From positions 2,356,001 to 2,420,000 of the forward strand of contig CAWAHD010000002.1 in assembly GCA_963781785.1 (NCBI GenBank): a stretch of 64,000 nucleotides of DNA. The letters are read 5' to 3'. The stretch's first letter is position 1. Every line of letters begins with the position of its first letter. Shown one piece after another: positions 20,738 through 29,991 of this stretch. This DNA is from CAWAHD01 sp963781785 (GTDB taxonomy: Bacteria > Planctomycetota > Planctomycetia > Isosphaerales > Isosphaeraceae). A program made the translations under genes and the position numbers. The notes beneath the pieces are model-generated. The model worked only from the letters and a program-made list of their open reading frames with translations. It did not search any database and had not been told where the DNA came from.

Positions 20738-23700
20738 TCATACTTCTGCAACTTCAGTCGAGGCCGCGTTGAGCCGAAGGCGAAGGGCCTTCGCCAGCAG
20801 TTCGCGTTTGGTTTCGATCGCTGTCAGTCCGTCGGCTTGCCCCGATGCGCCAGCCGTGCCTGAGACAATTGTGTCGTTGTTCTCAACGTCCGCGTGGCCG
20901 GGTAGGCTGTCCGCTCTTTTGCCGGTGGCCGAAGTGGACTTGCGGCGGAGAAACGCATCCAGATCCTCCTCCTCGCCGGCAAGGCTCTGCTCGACATCGC
21001 CGATCGCGCCCTCATATCGCTCGACGAGGGTGGCGATCTCGCCGGGTGTTGGCATCAGTCGATCCTCGGGACGACCGTCGCGCGCTCGTCGCAACGCCCT
21101 CGCGAACCGCTCCTCCGTCCAATCCAGGGCTCGGCGCAGCCGCGGGATGGGCGAGCGTCGAACAGCCCCGCGGAGGGCAGCCAGAAGCAACGCCTCACAG
21201 GTCACGCGGCCGATGAGACCTTCGGCCCAAAGCTGGTTCGTCGAGCGGTCCGCGAACGGGCCGTCCTGCGAAAGACACCGATCCGCGATCTCGGGCAAGG
21301 CTGCGGCCAGCACGGCATTCACCTCGGAGCCGTCTCGATCGGTGTTGAGGTACGCGCTGATGGCGCTGGTATGGCGGGCCTTCCGGCCGACCTGAGTCGT
21401 GAGTGGTTCGTTGGGACCTTCGCCGACGCTGAGCACCCGCGCATCGCGAAGGATCTGGGGCGCCAGGTTGTTCTCCATGTACCCGCGCCCGCCCAGGAAC
21501 TGCATGAGCTGGGCGGCTGCCCAGTTCAAGCCGTCGGAGCCGATCACCTTCGCAGCCATCGGAATTTCGGCGGGGACCGGCTGCCCGCAGTCCAGACGCA
21601 CCGCGATGTCATCCTTGAGCGCCTCGAGAGCGTCGATCAATGCGGCCAGCTCGCCGAGTGTCTCCAAGACAACCGGGTTTACCAGCAACTGCCCGGTTGC
21701 GACCGTTCGCCGCTGACCATAGCGGAACAGCAGTTGCATGGAGCGCTTCATCCCCCCCAGACACACCGCCGCGATGCACAGGCGACCGATCGTCAGGGCA
21801 TCCTCAGCCACTTCCATTCCCCGTCCGGGCGCTCCAAGCAAGTCGAGCGATGTGACCGGAACATCGTCCAGGAAGAGCGAGTTCTGGATGCTTCCCCGCA
21901 ACCCCATGGTCAATGCTTCCGGGCCAATCCGCAGTCCGGGGCTTCCCTGACGGACGACAAAGCCCGTCAGGCCCCCCAACCGCCCGCCATCATCGACCAG
22001 TCGGGCAAAGACGCTGACCACACCCGCCCAGGATGACGAATTCCAGCGCTTGAGGCCCCGAATCCGCCAGCCGCCCTTGCCATCGGGGCGCGCTTGGGTG
22101 GCGATCCCGCCGACGTTTGCACCGGCGACTGGCTCGCTCAGAGCGAAGGATGCCAGCGCGCGGCCGCTCGCCAGGACCGGGAGCAGTTCCTCACGGACGG
22201 CGGCCGTCGCATATCCCTGGATCGGCCGGATGCCGTTGGTCCCGTTGAGGAATACGACCGCGGCCAGGGTTAAATCAATCGCGGCGAGCTGTTCGAGCAC
22301 TCGCAGGCAGTCGAGGTGCCTGAGGCCCAGGCCCCCGTACGCCTCGGGCACCTGCATTCCCAGCATTCCGCGGTTGCCGAAATCGAGAATGATGTAGGGA
22401 GGGATACACCGCCGTTCGTCCATCAGCCGGGAGTTGATCCGGTCCGCGCCGTAGTCGCGTAGCCACGCAATCAACTCATCGGCCCGTTGCCGGCTGATCT
22501 GCTCGTCTGCTGGCCTATCGGGCGCGCGCATCGTTTCAGGTTCCTTTCGTCCCGCGGGCACTGGTGGTGGAGCCTCAGGCGCCGGGCCGGCGGCTGCCAA
22601 GGTCTCCGACAACCACTTCGGCAGGGCGGCCGGGTTCCGCGTCGGCGCAACCCATCGAGCCAGGACCTGGGCGCCCCCCTGGAAGAAGAAGCTGCGGCAG
22701 CCCTGCCTTTGGATCTTGCCGCTGGCTGTCTTGGGCAAGCTGCCCCGCGTCAACAAGAAGAGCGCAAACAGCTCGAGATCGTGCGACTCCGCGACCGCCT
22801 GGCGGACCACCCCCGCAACTTCCTCAACCTGGAGAGCCGCAGCATGCTCCCTTTCGACCTCCTGGACGATGACCAGCTTCTCGTCTCCGTCGATCACGAC
22901 CGAAATCGCCGCGCCGGCCTCGGGACGCAGCGCAGAGTGGCTGGCTTGCACAGTCCACTCGATGTCTTGCGGGTGGTGGTTCGCTCCGCGAATGATGATC
23001 AAATCCTTGATTCGTCCCGCGATGAAGAGCTGACCCCGCAGGATGAAGCCCAGGTCGCCGGTGCGCAGGAACGGGCCCTCGCCCGTCTCGGCAAGTGTCG
23101 CCCGGAAGGTTCGCTCGCTCTCGTCCGGACGTTGCCAGTAGCCTTGTGCCACCGCGAGGTCTTTGACCCAGACCTCACCGACGCGGTCCGGTGCGCATGG
23201 CGTGCGGGTCTCGGGATCGACGATCTCCACGCGGGCCGCCGGGAAAACGCGACCGCATCCAGCCACGTCGCGCACCTGTTCGCTGTCCCCAGGTGCTTCC
23301 ACGATGCGGTGCTCCTCGAGTGCCGCGGTTTGCAATCGAGCGACCACCGGTTCCTCTGCCAGTGGGCTTGAGGAAACGAGCAGGGTCGCCTCGGCCAGGC
23401 CGTAGGCGGGGCGGAATGCCGACCGGTGGAAACCATGCGGGGCGAACGCGGCCTGGAACGCAGCCAGGACTCTGGGATTGATCATTTCGGCGGCGTTACC
23501 CGCGGCGCGCCAGCTCGACAGGTCAAGCCCCTCACGCCGCTCGGCTCGGATCCGGCGGACGCATAAGTCGTAAGCAAAGTTAGGGGCCTGGCTGTGCGTG
23601 CCCCGATACTTCGTGATTGCCCGCAGCCACGACTCGGGCCGCTTCACAAAGGCAAAGGGCGACATCAAATAACAGGGCGTTGCATTGAACAGCGGCTCCA

Positions 23701-24400
23701 GGAGCCCCTCGACCAGCCCGTAATCGTGAAAGTTCGGCATCCACGTCACGGTCACGCTGTCGCGAGCGTAGCCGCATACGCTCTGCAACTGGGACAGATG
23801 GAACAGCAGGTTGTGATGCCCGATCATCACGCCCTTCGGAGCCGACGTCGATCCAGAGGTATACTGGAGATACGCCAGCGATTCTCCGGAGAGCCGAGGT
23901 TCACGCCAGCTCCCGGCGTGGCCGTCGTCCTGTAGGTCGGTGACCACCCATCGGATTCGTTTCTCGCCGAAGCATGGAGCGTCCGCCTGCTGCATCAGGT
24001 CCCGGATTTTCGGGGTCGTCAAGACGAGCGTGGCTTGGGCGTCCGCGGCGATCGCGTTCAACCTGGGGCCGGTTCTTTTCAGGCGAGAGGCTTCCGGAGG
24101 CGGCGTCGGGATCGCGACGACGCCCGCGTACAGGCATCCGAAAAAACCATCCAGAAAATCGAGCCCAGCCGGGTACAGGAGAATCGCCCGGTCTCCGGGT
24201 CGGCTTACCTCCTGCAAGCGGGCCGCCACGGCACGAGCCTTCTTGTCCAGGGTTCCGTAGGTCGTCCGCGCCGCTTCGATGTCCCCGTCTTCGAGGTAGG
24301 TGTATGCGTGCGAGTCCCCGTCGTGAGACGCTCGCTCGCGGAGCAGATCAACCAGAGTCCCGTCGGCCAGGTGACGCATCTCGTGCCTTATCGTTTGCAC
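20738..24400 (-). CDS. Fatty acyl-AMP ligase fused to acyl-CoA dehydrogenase
   Basis: The 1,220-residue fusion starts with a fatty acyl-AMP ligase (about 1-595): A3 motif YTSGSTSAPKG at 180-190, HHNL, PNFHDYGLVEG, RTGDLGF, A10 lysine in LPKTASGKIQR near 562. An FAAL activates a free fatty acid with ATP and hands it to a carrier protein instead of CoA. A Pro/Ala-rich linker (600-635) precedes an acyl-CoA dehydrogenase domain (about 640-1035; PEAYGGLGL, FALSEPVAGANV, QFLGGRGYMENN, EGPNE) that would introduce an alpha,beta double bond into the bound chain with FAD. The last 180 residues are helical with an acidic stretch and no named domain. The start overlaps the P450 gene end by 13 bases, indicating coupling. 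FAAL plus dehydrogenase pairs occur in lipopeptide and polyyne pathways; a single-chain fusion is unusual. Confidence 0.9.
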   Translation of the reverse strand: MQTIRHEMRHLADGTLVDLLRERASHDGDSHAYTYLEDGDIEAARTTYGTLDKKARAVAARLQEVSRPGDRAILLYPAGLDFLDGFFGCLYAGVVAIPTPPPEASRLKRTGPRLNAIAADAQATLVLTTPKIRDLMQQADAPCFGEKRIRWVVTDLQDDGHAGSWREPRLSGESLAYLQYTSGSTSAPKGVMIGHHNLLFHLSQLQSVCGYARDSVTVTWMPNFHDYGLVEGLLEPLFNATPCYLMSPFAFVKRPESWLRAITKYRGTHSQAPNFAYDLCVRRIRAERREGLDLSSWRAAGNAAEMINPRVLAAFQAAFAPHGFHRSAFRPAYGLAEATLLVSSSPLAEEPVVARLQTAALEEHRIVEAPGDSEQVRDVAGCGRVFPAARVEIVDPETRTPCAPDRVGEVWVKDLAVAQGYWQRPDESERTFRATLAETGEGPFLRTGDLGFILRGQLFIAGRIKDLIIIRGANHHPQDIEWTVQASHSALRPEAGAAISVVIDGDEKLVIVQEVEREHAAALQVEEVAGVVRQAVAESHDLELFALFLLTRGSLPKTASGKIQRQGCRSFFFQGGAQVLARWVAPTRNPAALPKWLSETLAAAGPAPEAPPPVPAGRKEPETMRAPDRPADEQISRQRADELIAWLRDYGADRINSRLMDERRCIPPYIILDFGNRGMLGMQVPEAYGGLGLRHLDCLRVLEQLAAIDLTLAAVVFLNGTNGIRPIQGYATAAVREELLPVLASGRALASFALSEPVAGANVGGIATQARPDGKGGWRIRGLKRWNSSSWAGVVSVFARLVDDGGRLGGLTGFVVRQGSPGLRIGPEALTMGLRGSIQNSLFLDDVPVTSLDLLGAPGRGMEVAEDALTIGRLCIAAVCLGGMKRSMQLLFRYGQRRTVATGQLLVNPVVLETLGELAALIDALEALKDDIAVRLDCGQPVPAEIPMAAKVIGSDGLNWAAAQLMQFLGGRGYMENNLAPQILRDARVLSVGEGPNEPLTTQVGRKARHTSAISAYLNTDRDGSEVNAVLAAALPEIADRCLSQDGPFADRSTNQLWAEGLIGRVTCEALLLAALRGAVRRSPIPRLRRALDWTEERFARALRRARDGRPEDRLMPTPGEIATLVERYEGAIGDVEQSLAGEEEDLDAFLRRKSTSATGKRADSLPGHADVENNDTIVSGTAGASGQADGLTAIETKRELLAKALRLRLNAASTEVAEV

Positions 24401-25175
24401 CGGGTGCCTGTCAGAACAAACTTCATCGTGTCGGATGGGGCCAGCAAGAGACCGTGGTGGGCCGGCACGACAGGGCCGTCATGGGCCGGAACCAGGTCGC
24501 ACTGGCGTACGATCTCAGCCAGGACAAGTCTCATCTCGATCGGGCCCAGAGAAGACCCGGCGCAGGTGCGCACCCCACCGCCCTGCGGGAAATACTCGTG
24601 GGGGGCAAATTGCCGGTCCAGGAATCTCTCGGGCCGGAACCGAGCGGGCTCGGGATACAAATCCGGCCGGCGATGCACAATGTGCGTGCACGGCAACAGC
24701 GTGATGCCAGGCGCATACTGTCGCCCCTGGATCTCCACCGGAACGAGCAGTTTGCGGCCGGTCGGAGTGGTTGCGATCGGATACATCCGGAGCGTTTCCG
24801 AGCAGACCCCGGCCAGGTAGGGCGACCGGGCGATGCGCTCGGAGCTCGCGCCGGCGCCCAGGTCGTCGATCTCTTGACGAAGCCGACCAAGGACATCGGA
24901 GTCCTCATGAATCCAGTACAGGGCCCACGAGAGAGCGAGGGCCGCGGGGTCAACCCCCGCCACGAGCATCGTAAAGATGTGGTCCTGGATCTCATCGTCG
25001 CGCAGCAAGCTTCCGGACTCATCCCGCGCGACAACCATCGCATCGAACAATGTCATCGCCGGGGCTTCCGAGGCGGCACGTCGTTCCTTGACGCACTCGG
25101 CGATCAGCTCCCGGAACCTCGGTTTATGGCGCAAATCGCGTCCATGACGTGAATGACCCCAGGTTCTGGAAAACA
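24388..25175 (-). CDS. Cytochrome P450, C-terminal frame
   Basis: From about 25125 downward this frame carries the P450 core: helix I (MLVAGVDPAALALSWALYW), the ExxR pair in SETLRMYP, the PERF region (FRPERFLDR) and the haem-binding loop FPQGGGVRTCAG with the axial cysteine. The enzyme uses O2 and two electrons to hydroxylate or desaturate a substrate, here probably the acyl chain made by the downstream FAAL-ACAD. The open frame extends further upstream, to 25476, but that part is shadow of the other frame. The gene ends 13 bases inside the FAAL-ACAD start. No redox partner gene is in the window. Best read as one gene with the next entry. Confidence 0.87.
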
Positions 25176-25769
25176 TCCCGCGAAAAAATTGGATAGATCT
25201 CGCGCGAGCTCGTGCTGTCCGCCGAACGTGATGTCCAGAATGATCTTCAGCGTGATCAAATGCATCGTGGGCCGTGGGGAGAACGGCTGCCCGACCGGCC
25301 ATTCGGCGATGGCGCTGCGCACGTGCTCGCGCATCGCATCCCCATGCGTCTCCACGATTCGCCGATTGATCGCAGGGAGGATCATGCGTTTCATGCGACG
25401 GTGGGTTCCACCGTCTGCGACCATCAGCGAATTGGACCCCATGAGCGCCTCGTAGGGCCCGTTGAACGGGCGGCACTCGAAGGTCTCGGGGGAAAGCTGG
25501 AAGACCTGGCGAACGGCTTCGGGATGCCCGAACAGGACCGTCGTTCCCAGCGAGCCAAGCTCGATCGTGATCGTGTCACCATATCGAGAGGCACATTCCT
25601 CCCAGAACTCCACCGGTTGCTCGATCCAGAGTTGGGCCACCCTTCGACCGGGCAGATCAGGCCCGGGTGGGAGCCCCGTCGTTGCGTCGGCCAAAGAGAT
25701 CATCCCGTTCTGCCCCCGTTCGTTCTCGAAGATGGTTCCCAAAGCCGGCGGTGAGGGGAGGATCACCAT
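25104..25769 (-). CDS. Cytochrome P450, N-terminal frame (broken)
   Basis: This frame holds the Pro-rich P450 start (GLPPGPDLPG), the A/B helices (FWEECASRYGDTITIELG), helix C (MRRMIL-like HRRMKRMILPAINRRI) and helix E (IILDITFGG). It then loses homology after HELAR. The expected continuation (FQNLGSFTSWTRF) is in a third frame near 25145-25185, and the rest lies in the frame of the previous entry. Two steps, each a +1/-2 shift at a GCGC site (ctcgcgcgag and tttgcgccat), restore a full-length P450. The start is uncertain: an internal Met at 25703 gives a more typical N-terminus than the first ATG at 25769. Sequencing error is likelier than a pseudogene because the rest is well conserved. Confidence 0.85.
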   Translation of the reverse strand: MVILPSPPALGTIFENERGQNGMISLADATTGLPPGPDLPGRRVAQLWIEQPVEFWEECASRYGDTITIELGSLGTTVLFGHPEAVRQVFQLSPETFECRPFNGPYEALMGSNSLMVADGGTHRRMKRMILPAINRRIVETHGDAMREHVRSAIAEWPVGQPFSPRPTMHLITLKIILDITFGGQHELARDLSNFFAGCFPEPGVIHVMDAICAINRGSGS

Positions 25770-26409
25770 CAGTCATCAAAGCGGCGCGGGACGAAAGACC
25801 GACGCACCAATTTTCCTGGCGGAACCCTCCAGGCGAAGGGTCGTCTCGCGTCGCCGCGTTTTTCCAAACGACCATCGCATCGAGTATCGGTGCAATCCCG
25901 CAGGCAATCACGATACTCGGTTCTCTTTTGATAATCAAGGGTGTCGAAAATCCCGAACACTTTGGTCGAATTAACTCCAAAATAGAATCCACCTTCCGTC
26001 CGGTCCCAGGGCATCCGATCATTTCGCGTCCGTCCCGAGAGAGTGACGCCATCAAACCGATCAAGCGGAATTTTCGCTCCCTAGTCACTGGCCCGACCGG
26101 CGAACAGACTCCATTTGAGAGTCTGCAAACATCGGTCTTGAACGTGGCTCCCACCCAGCCCGGATCGCAACTTCCCTCGGTGCCAAACGGACCAGCGGAA
26201 CCGGGAGCTGCTGTTCAAAACTCTCTTAATCTGTTATAGGTTGCATTTGGTAGGTTTGACGACTGTGTAGCAAAGCTGGCTCTCGCTGAACCGGTCCCTG
26301 CTTCCCTTCTCGCCTTTCCCGCCCAACGGGCTTCAATCGAAACCCCTTTCTTCTCGACCCGGAAAGCACCCCGCGGGTCGTCACGCCTCCTCTATCAGGA
26401 GTTCGAGTC
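25770..26409. other. Divergent intergenic region
   Basis: The 640 bases between the P450 and RRM genes, which are transcribed divergently, contain no convincing gene. Two overlapping open frames on opposite strands (25667-26239 plus and 25657-26154 minus) look like shadows. Promoters for both neighbours are expected here. Confidence 0.4.
25910..25938 (-). promoter_or_regulatory. Possible promoter of the P450-FAAL operon
   Basis: Read on the minus strand, TTGATT (25938-25933), a 17-base spacer and TATCGT (25915-25910) lie about 140 bases before the P450 start in an A+T-richer stretch. Pattern match only. Confidence 0.2.
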
Positions 26410-26742
26410 TTGGCAAAGAAACTGTATGTAGGGAACCTCACCTACAACGTGACCGAGTCCGACCTGGAAAACTTGTTCGGCCAGTTCGGGACTGTGCAAA
26501 GCGCACAGATCATCGTCGATCGAGATACGAATCGCTCCAAAGGATTCGGCTTCGTCGAGATGGATACGGATGATCAGGCTCAGGCCGCGATCCAGGGCCT
26601 TCACGAGCGCGAGCACGACGGCCGGCGGCTGACGGTCAACGAAGCAAAGCCCCGCGAAGCGCGTTCCGGCGGCGGTGGCGGCGGCTACGGCGGCGGTCGC
26701 GGTGGCGGCGGTGGTTACGGCGGCGGCGGCAGGCGTTATTGA
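26410..26742 (+). CDS. Glycine-rich RNA-binding protein with one RRM
   Basis: The 110-residue protein has one RNA recognition motif (residues 3-80) with RNP2 LYVGNL and RNP1 KGFGFVEM, then a Gly-rich tail of GGGGYGGG repeats ending in Arg-Arg-Tyr. The architecture matches cyanobacterial and planctomycete Rbp-type single-RRM proteins, which bind single-stranded RNA and often respond to cold. The start is TTG at 26410, eight bases after AGGAG, and gives the conserved N-terminus (M)AKKLYVGNLTY; no ATG lies near. It is cytosolic. The next gene starts 24 bases later, suggesting co-transcription, and the upstream 170 bases could form a 5' leader. Confidence 0.92.
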   Translation: MAKKLYVGNLTYNVTESDLENLFGQFGTVQSAQIIVDRDTNRSKGFGFVEMDTDDQAQAAIQGLHEREHDGRRLTVNEAKPREARSGGGGGGYGGGRGGGGGYGGGGRRY

Positions 26743-26766
26743 TCCGGCACCGGGAGCGACGCACTG

Positions 26767-27087
26767 ATGAACATCTACCCTGCCAACGAGCAAAGGATCT
26801 CCGAAGTCGAGCGAGGCCTGAGCTTCAGTGCGAAACTTCCACTACACCCCGGAGAATCTCTCGCCGCCGGAGATTCCATCCTGTTCGCGCTCGCCCATAC
26901 GCAAGCGAACGAGGTGCCTTGCTTCGTCAAGGGCGGCGACTCGGTCCGTGTCATCCTCACCAATGTCACCGATCTGGAAGAAACCGATCCCGCCACGGGC
27001 GATGCTCTCGTGCAAATTACCTGGGAACCGCTCGGTCAGAAGGAATCGCCCGATTCCGTGGCCAAGCGTGTTCCCAAAAGGCGCTAG
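26767..27087 (+). CDS. Hypothetical protein, 106 residues
   Basis: The ATG at 26767 follows ggagcgacgcactg, with a GGAG at usable distance. The product is small, soluble and probably beta-rich (GDSILFALAHTQANEVPCFVKGGDSVRVILTNVTD), with a positively charged C-terminus KRVPKRR. The residue mix looks like a real protein, and it follows the RRM gene closely, so it may be co-expressed and act with RNA. I do not recognise a family. Confidence 0.6.
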   Translation: MNIYPANEQRISEVERGLSFSAKLPLHPGESLAAGDSILFALAHTQANEVPCFVKGGDSVRVILTNVTDLEETDPATGDALVQITWEPLGQKESPDSVAKRVPKRR

Positions 27088-27283
27088 TTGACCCATCGCG
27101 AGCCCCGGCCGGACGCGCCCTGGATCACCCCCTCACAAGGCCGAAAAGACCCCGCATCATTCGAATAATCCGGCTCCCGACCCCGCTCAATCGCTCGATC
27201 TCCGGTGATTCCATCTGCCGACCGGGCTAGCCCGCCCCGGCCAGAGGCGGCGCGGTTGTTCACACACTCACCAAAGGGTGACC

Positions 27284-27556
27284 ATGACACCGAAGTATTA
27301 CCACACCCCGCTCAAGCCGGTCTCGACGAGAGCGAGCTGCCCGGTCTGCCATCAGACGGTCTATTCGCGAGCGGGTATCCACCCTCAGTGTGCGATCGTC
27401 CAGTGCGACCCCCCCAAACTGAGAGGCAAGCAGAAATCCCCCCTCGTCCTGGTCTCCCAGGCGGCGGCAACCGGCGACCCGGCCGTGGCCGATGTCAACG
27501 CTCGACCCCCCGAGTTTTTTGGGGACCCACTACAATCTGCTCTCGGACCCAAGTAA
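27284..27556 (+). CDS. Small zinc-ribbon-like protein
   Basis: The 90-residue product starts MTPKYYHTPLKPVS and contains CPVCHQTVYSRAGIHPQC, a CxxC plus HxxC zinc-binding pattern with a third pair absent, so a short zinc finger or zinc-hook is likely. The ATG at 27284 has AAAGGG five bases upstream; a GTG six bases earlier is in frame but less well placed. The C-terminal half is low in structure. Small proteins with this kind of ribbon occur in planctomycetes; a role in nucleic-acid binding is an inference. Confidence 0.6.
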   Translation: MTPKYYHTPLKPVSTRASCPVCHQTVYSRAGIHPQCAIVQCDPPKLRGKQKSPLVLVSQAAATGDPAVADVNARPPEFFGDPLQSALGPK

Positions 27557-27659
27557 GGTAGAACGTCTCTGGCGGGGGTCAAGAGCGGCGCAATTCGTCT
27601 GGACGGAAATTCACGGCGAAGGGAGGCGCAATCATCGTCGATTGTCGAGAGGTGACAGC

Positions 27660-28427
27660 ATGGCTACTGCGGAGCAAACACAGGGAGCCGTCGCCAGGAA
27701 GATGGCCGGCGCGGGGGGCGTCGAGATCAAAGCCACCATTCCCCAACACCAGATCGAGGCCGCGCTGCGAATCTATGGACTCGAGCGCGACAACAACGAG
27801 CGGTACATCTATTTCTTCGATACGCCCGAGCTGGAGCTGTTTGAATCGGGTGTGATCGCGCGGGCCCGGCGCATCGTGGGCGACGCCCACGACAGTACCA
27901 TCAAGTTTCGCCCTGTTGACCCGGATGCCGTGCCTGCCGCGTGGCGCAAATACAGCCGCTTCAAGATCGAGGCCGACTGCGGTGACAACGGCGTGGTGAA
28001 GTCGGCATCACTGACGATGCCCGTGGCCAAGGGACTGATCAAGCGGGTTGCAGCCGGCAAGGAGGCGATCGCCAGCCTGTTTACCGAAGCGCAGCTTCTG
28101 TTTCTGTTCAGCCTGGCGAACAAGAAGATCGACTACGACAAAGCCGTCGTGATGGGTCCGATTCGCACATGGCGGTGGAAGTACAACCACCCCGGCTTGC
28201 CCTGGCCGATCACCGGCGAGCTCTGGCAGCGCGAGGATGGATCCGAATTATTCGAGGTCTCCATCAAGACGCCGGTCGTCCAGGCAGCCGCGGCGACCGC
28301 CGGCTTCATGGCCTTTCTCGCCGAATTCGGGGCTGAACGCGATTGCGACCAGCAGGCCAAGACCCGGTGGGCCCTGGAACACGCGGCCAACCAACACCGC
28401 CAGGTCCAGCCCGCCAGCCCAGCATAG
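27660..28427 (+). CDS. CYTH-like domain protein
   Basis: The 255-residue protein begins at ATG 27660 after GAGAGG; an upstream frame extension to 27492 is dismissed. Residues 18-230 have the layout of a CYTH/triphosphate tunnel enzyme: a first strand VEIKATI, where the ExExK signature is reduced to EIK, the Phe-Asp-Thr strand YFFDTPELELFESG, the KFRPVD strand, and basic residues spaced along the barrel. CYTH enzymes bind triphosphate, polyphosphate or make cAMP in a metal-dependent barrel. Its neighbour on the other strand is an exopolyphosphatase operon with another CYTH-like protein, which argues for polyphosphate. The C-terminus (ARWALEHAANQH) is helical. The weak signature makes catalytic activity uncertain. 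Confidence 0.7.
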   Translation: MATAEQTQGAVARKMAGAGGVEIKATIPQHQIEAALRIYGLERDNNERYIYFFDTPELELFESGVIARARRIVGDAHDSTIKFRPVDPDAVPAAWRKYSRFKIEADCGDNGVVKSASLTMPVAKGLIKRVAAGKEAIASLFTEAQLLFLFSLANKKIDYDKAVVMGPIRTWRWKYNHPGLPWPITGELWQREDGSELFEVSIKTPVVQAAAATAGFMAFLAEFGAERDCDQQAKTRWALEHAANQHRQVQPASPA

Positions 28428-28443
28428 ACGCCGACACCCGCGA

Positions 28444-28790
28444 TCAGCCCGCGCGGTGCGTTCCCGCAAGCTCGCCGCCGAACCGATCGATCAAGAGACC
28501 GTGGCGCAATCCACGATCGCTGACCGACATGGTCGGCCTGCCCAGTTTGTCCATCACCGTCCGTACAATGCAGGCCCCGGCAAGGATCACCTCGGCCCGC
28601 TTCGGCTGCAAGCCGACGATCTGCCGCCGGTTTTCCGCCGGAATCGCCCGATATTGCTCGATCTGCCGCTCCACTTCCCGCCGGTCGATGACCGATCCCT
28701 GTACGATCTCGGGATCGTACCGCGACAGGTGGTGCATGACAGCCGCGATGTTTGTCACCGCTCCACCCATGCCGACCAGGGCGCCGGGCC
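28444..28790 (-). CDS. ppx: Exopolyphosphatase Ppx/GppA, C-terminal frame
   Basis: This frame encodes the C-terminal third of a Ppx/GppA protein: LVGMGGAVTNIAAVMHHLS, YDPEIVQGSVI, ILAGACIVRTVMDKLG and LRHGLLID, all expected parts of the ASKHA-fold C-terminus. The segment is separated from the N-terminal frame by a one-base loss (or equivalent) in the run ggcccggcgccc near 28780. A GTG/ATG restart near 28770 is possible, but the joined length of about 313 residues equals a normal family member, so one gene with a frameshift is preferred. It ends 16 bases from the convergent CYTH gene. Confidence 0.82.
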
Positions 28791-29384
28791 GGCGGCGCCG
28801 TCCAGCACCGAGAGATCAGCGGCCATCGCGCCTTGCGCCTCCTTGAGCACCTCGGCCGTTACCGCCTGGTCGAGGCGAAACCTCTCGGTATAGCGCACCG
28901 CACCCACGTTGACGCTGAATTGACGAATGACCTGCGATCCCTGGCCGAAGGTGAACTGCGAGCTCCCGCCGCCGGTTTCGAAGACGACCAGGTCGCCGCC
29001 GGCCAGCCCCAATCCCGATTTCACCGCCAGGTAACCAAGCCGGCTTTCTTCCTCGCCGGAGATCACCTCGATCGCCAGACGGCAGCGCCGCGCGACCAAG
29101 TCGAGGAACGCTTCACTGTTGGTCGCCGTCCGTAGGCCCATCGTACCGACAGCACAAACCCCATCGACGCCGAGCTGGCCGGCCTCGGCCACCATCTCGC
29201 AAATTGCGGCGGCGGTCCGATCCATCGCGGCACTGGCAATCGCGCCCGTCTGTTCTATCCCCTCGCCGAGCCGGGTCACTTCCGCACGGTCGGCCACGCT
29301 GGACCAGGTCCCGTCGGCCTCGCGCTGGCCAACGTGAAACTTGACCGAGTTGGTTCCCACGTCGATAACGGCCTGGCGACTCAT
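28755..29384 (-). CDS. ppx: Exopolyphosphatase Ppx/GppA, N-terminal frame
   Basis: The protein starts MSRQAVIDVGTNSVKFHVG, the phosphate-1 motif of the Ppx/GppA family, and includes ATMGLRTATNSE-type and EVISGEEESRLGYLA (catalytic Glu) motifs and FETGGGSSQF, the phosphate-2 loop. These enzymes release orthophosphate from polyphosphate or from pppGpp. Its ATG overlaps the stop of the upstream CYTH-like gene (TGATG), so the two are translationally coupled. Homology stops at SVLDGAAGPAP, where the frame shifts in a GC run; the remaining 100 residues are in the adjacent frame. Polyphosphatase with CYTH-like proteins on both sides suggests a polyphosphate-handling module. Confidence 0.86.
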   Translation of the reverse strand: MSRQAVIDVGTNSVKFHVGQREADGTWSSVADRAEVTRLGEGIEQTGAIASAAMDRTAAAICEMVAEAGQLGVDGVCAVGTMGLRTATNSEAFLDLVARRCRLAIEVISGEEESRLGYLAVKSGLGLAGGDLVVFETGGGSSQFTFGQGSQVIRQFSVNVGAVRYTERFRLDQAVTAEVLKEAQGAMAADLSVLDGAAGPAPWSAWVER

Positions 29385-29983
29385 CAGTGCGTGCCCCGGT
29401 TGGGCAGGCCCACGACCTGCTTCAACCCACGAGGGTAGCTGGTGTTGCGGTAACCGTCGAGGCCCATGGCCACGACGGCGGCGATCACCTTCGCCGGATC
29501 GGCATCCTCGATCGCGACGGTCCGCACGTGAGTCCCATCCGCGAACACGTCGGTCAGCTCGGAAACACAGCCGTGGATGTCATATCGGGTGCGTGTCTTC
29601 TTGACGGTGACGGCGCGGACAGCACCATGGGACGCGGCCGATTCGGCAAGCAGTTTTTCGAGCGGCATTGTGTCCCCGGTCAGCAACTTAGCCGGCAGGC
29701 CGAGCGCAGCACGCACCTGCGCGATCGCCGGAGCCGCCAGGGGAAACGGCTCTTTGAGCGCCGGACGCCACTGCTCCAGGCCATTGGAATCGACTCGCTC
29801 AAGAACCTTGATATCCAGTAATTGATCCCGGACCTTGACGTTGGCGTCGGAACCTGCGGCCAGGAGATAGATTTCCTCGCTGGACTGGACCTTCAGGGCC
29901 GCCAGTGCTGCAAATCGTGGCTCGGCCGCCCCGAAATTCTGCCCAAATGTGCGCCATTCCCAGCGAGACACAAGATGTTCCAT
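29384..29983 (-). CDS. CYTH-like conserved protein
   Basis: From the ATG at 29983 the product has 199 residues and begins MEHLVSRWEWRTFG; the frame is open 105 bases further upstream without similarity. A strand pair SSEEIYLLAAGSDANVKVRD and LDIKVLERVD alternating charged residues, plus VTVKKTRTRYDI and DVFADGTHVRTVAIED, follow the pattern of a CYTH-type barrel with inward Arg/Lys/Glu residues. It lies 8 bases after the TIGR03067 gene and overlaps the ppx start, so it is probably made together with the polyphosphatase, perhaps as a polyphosphate-binding partner. The assignment is based on pattern and context; the ExExK start is degenerate. Confidence 0.65.
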   Translation of the reverse strand: MEHLVSRWEWRTFGQNFGAAEPRFAALAALKVQSSEEIYLLAAGSDANVKVRDQLLDIKVLERVDSNGLEQWRPALKEPFPLAAPAIAQVRAALGLPAKLLTGDTMPLEKLLAESAASHGAVRAVTVKKTRTRYDIHGCVSELTDVFADGTHVRTVAIEDADPAKVIAAVVAMGLDGYRNTSYPRGLKQVVGLPNRGTH

Positions 29984-29991
29984 GGATGACT

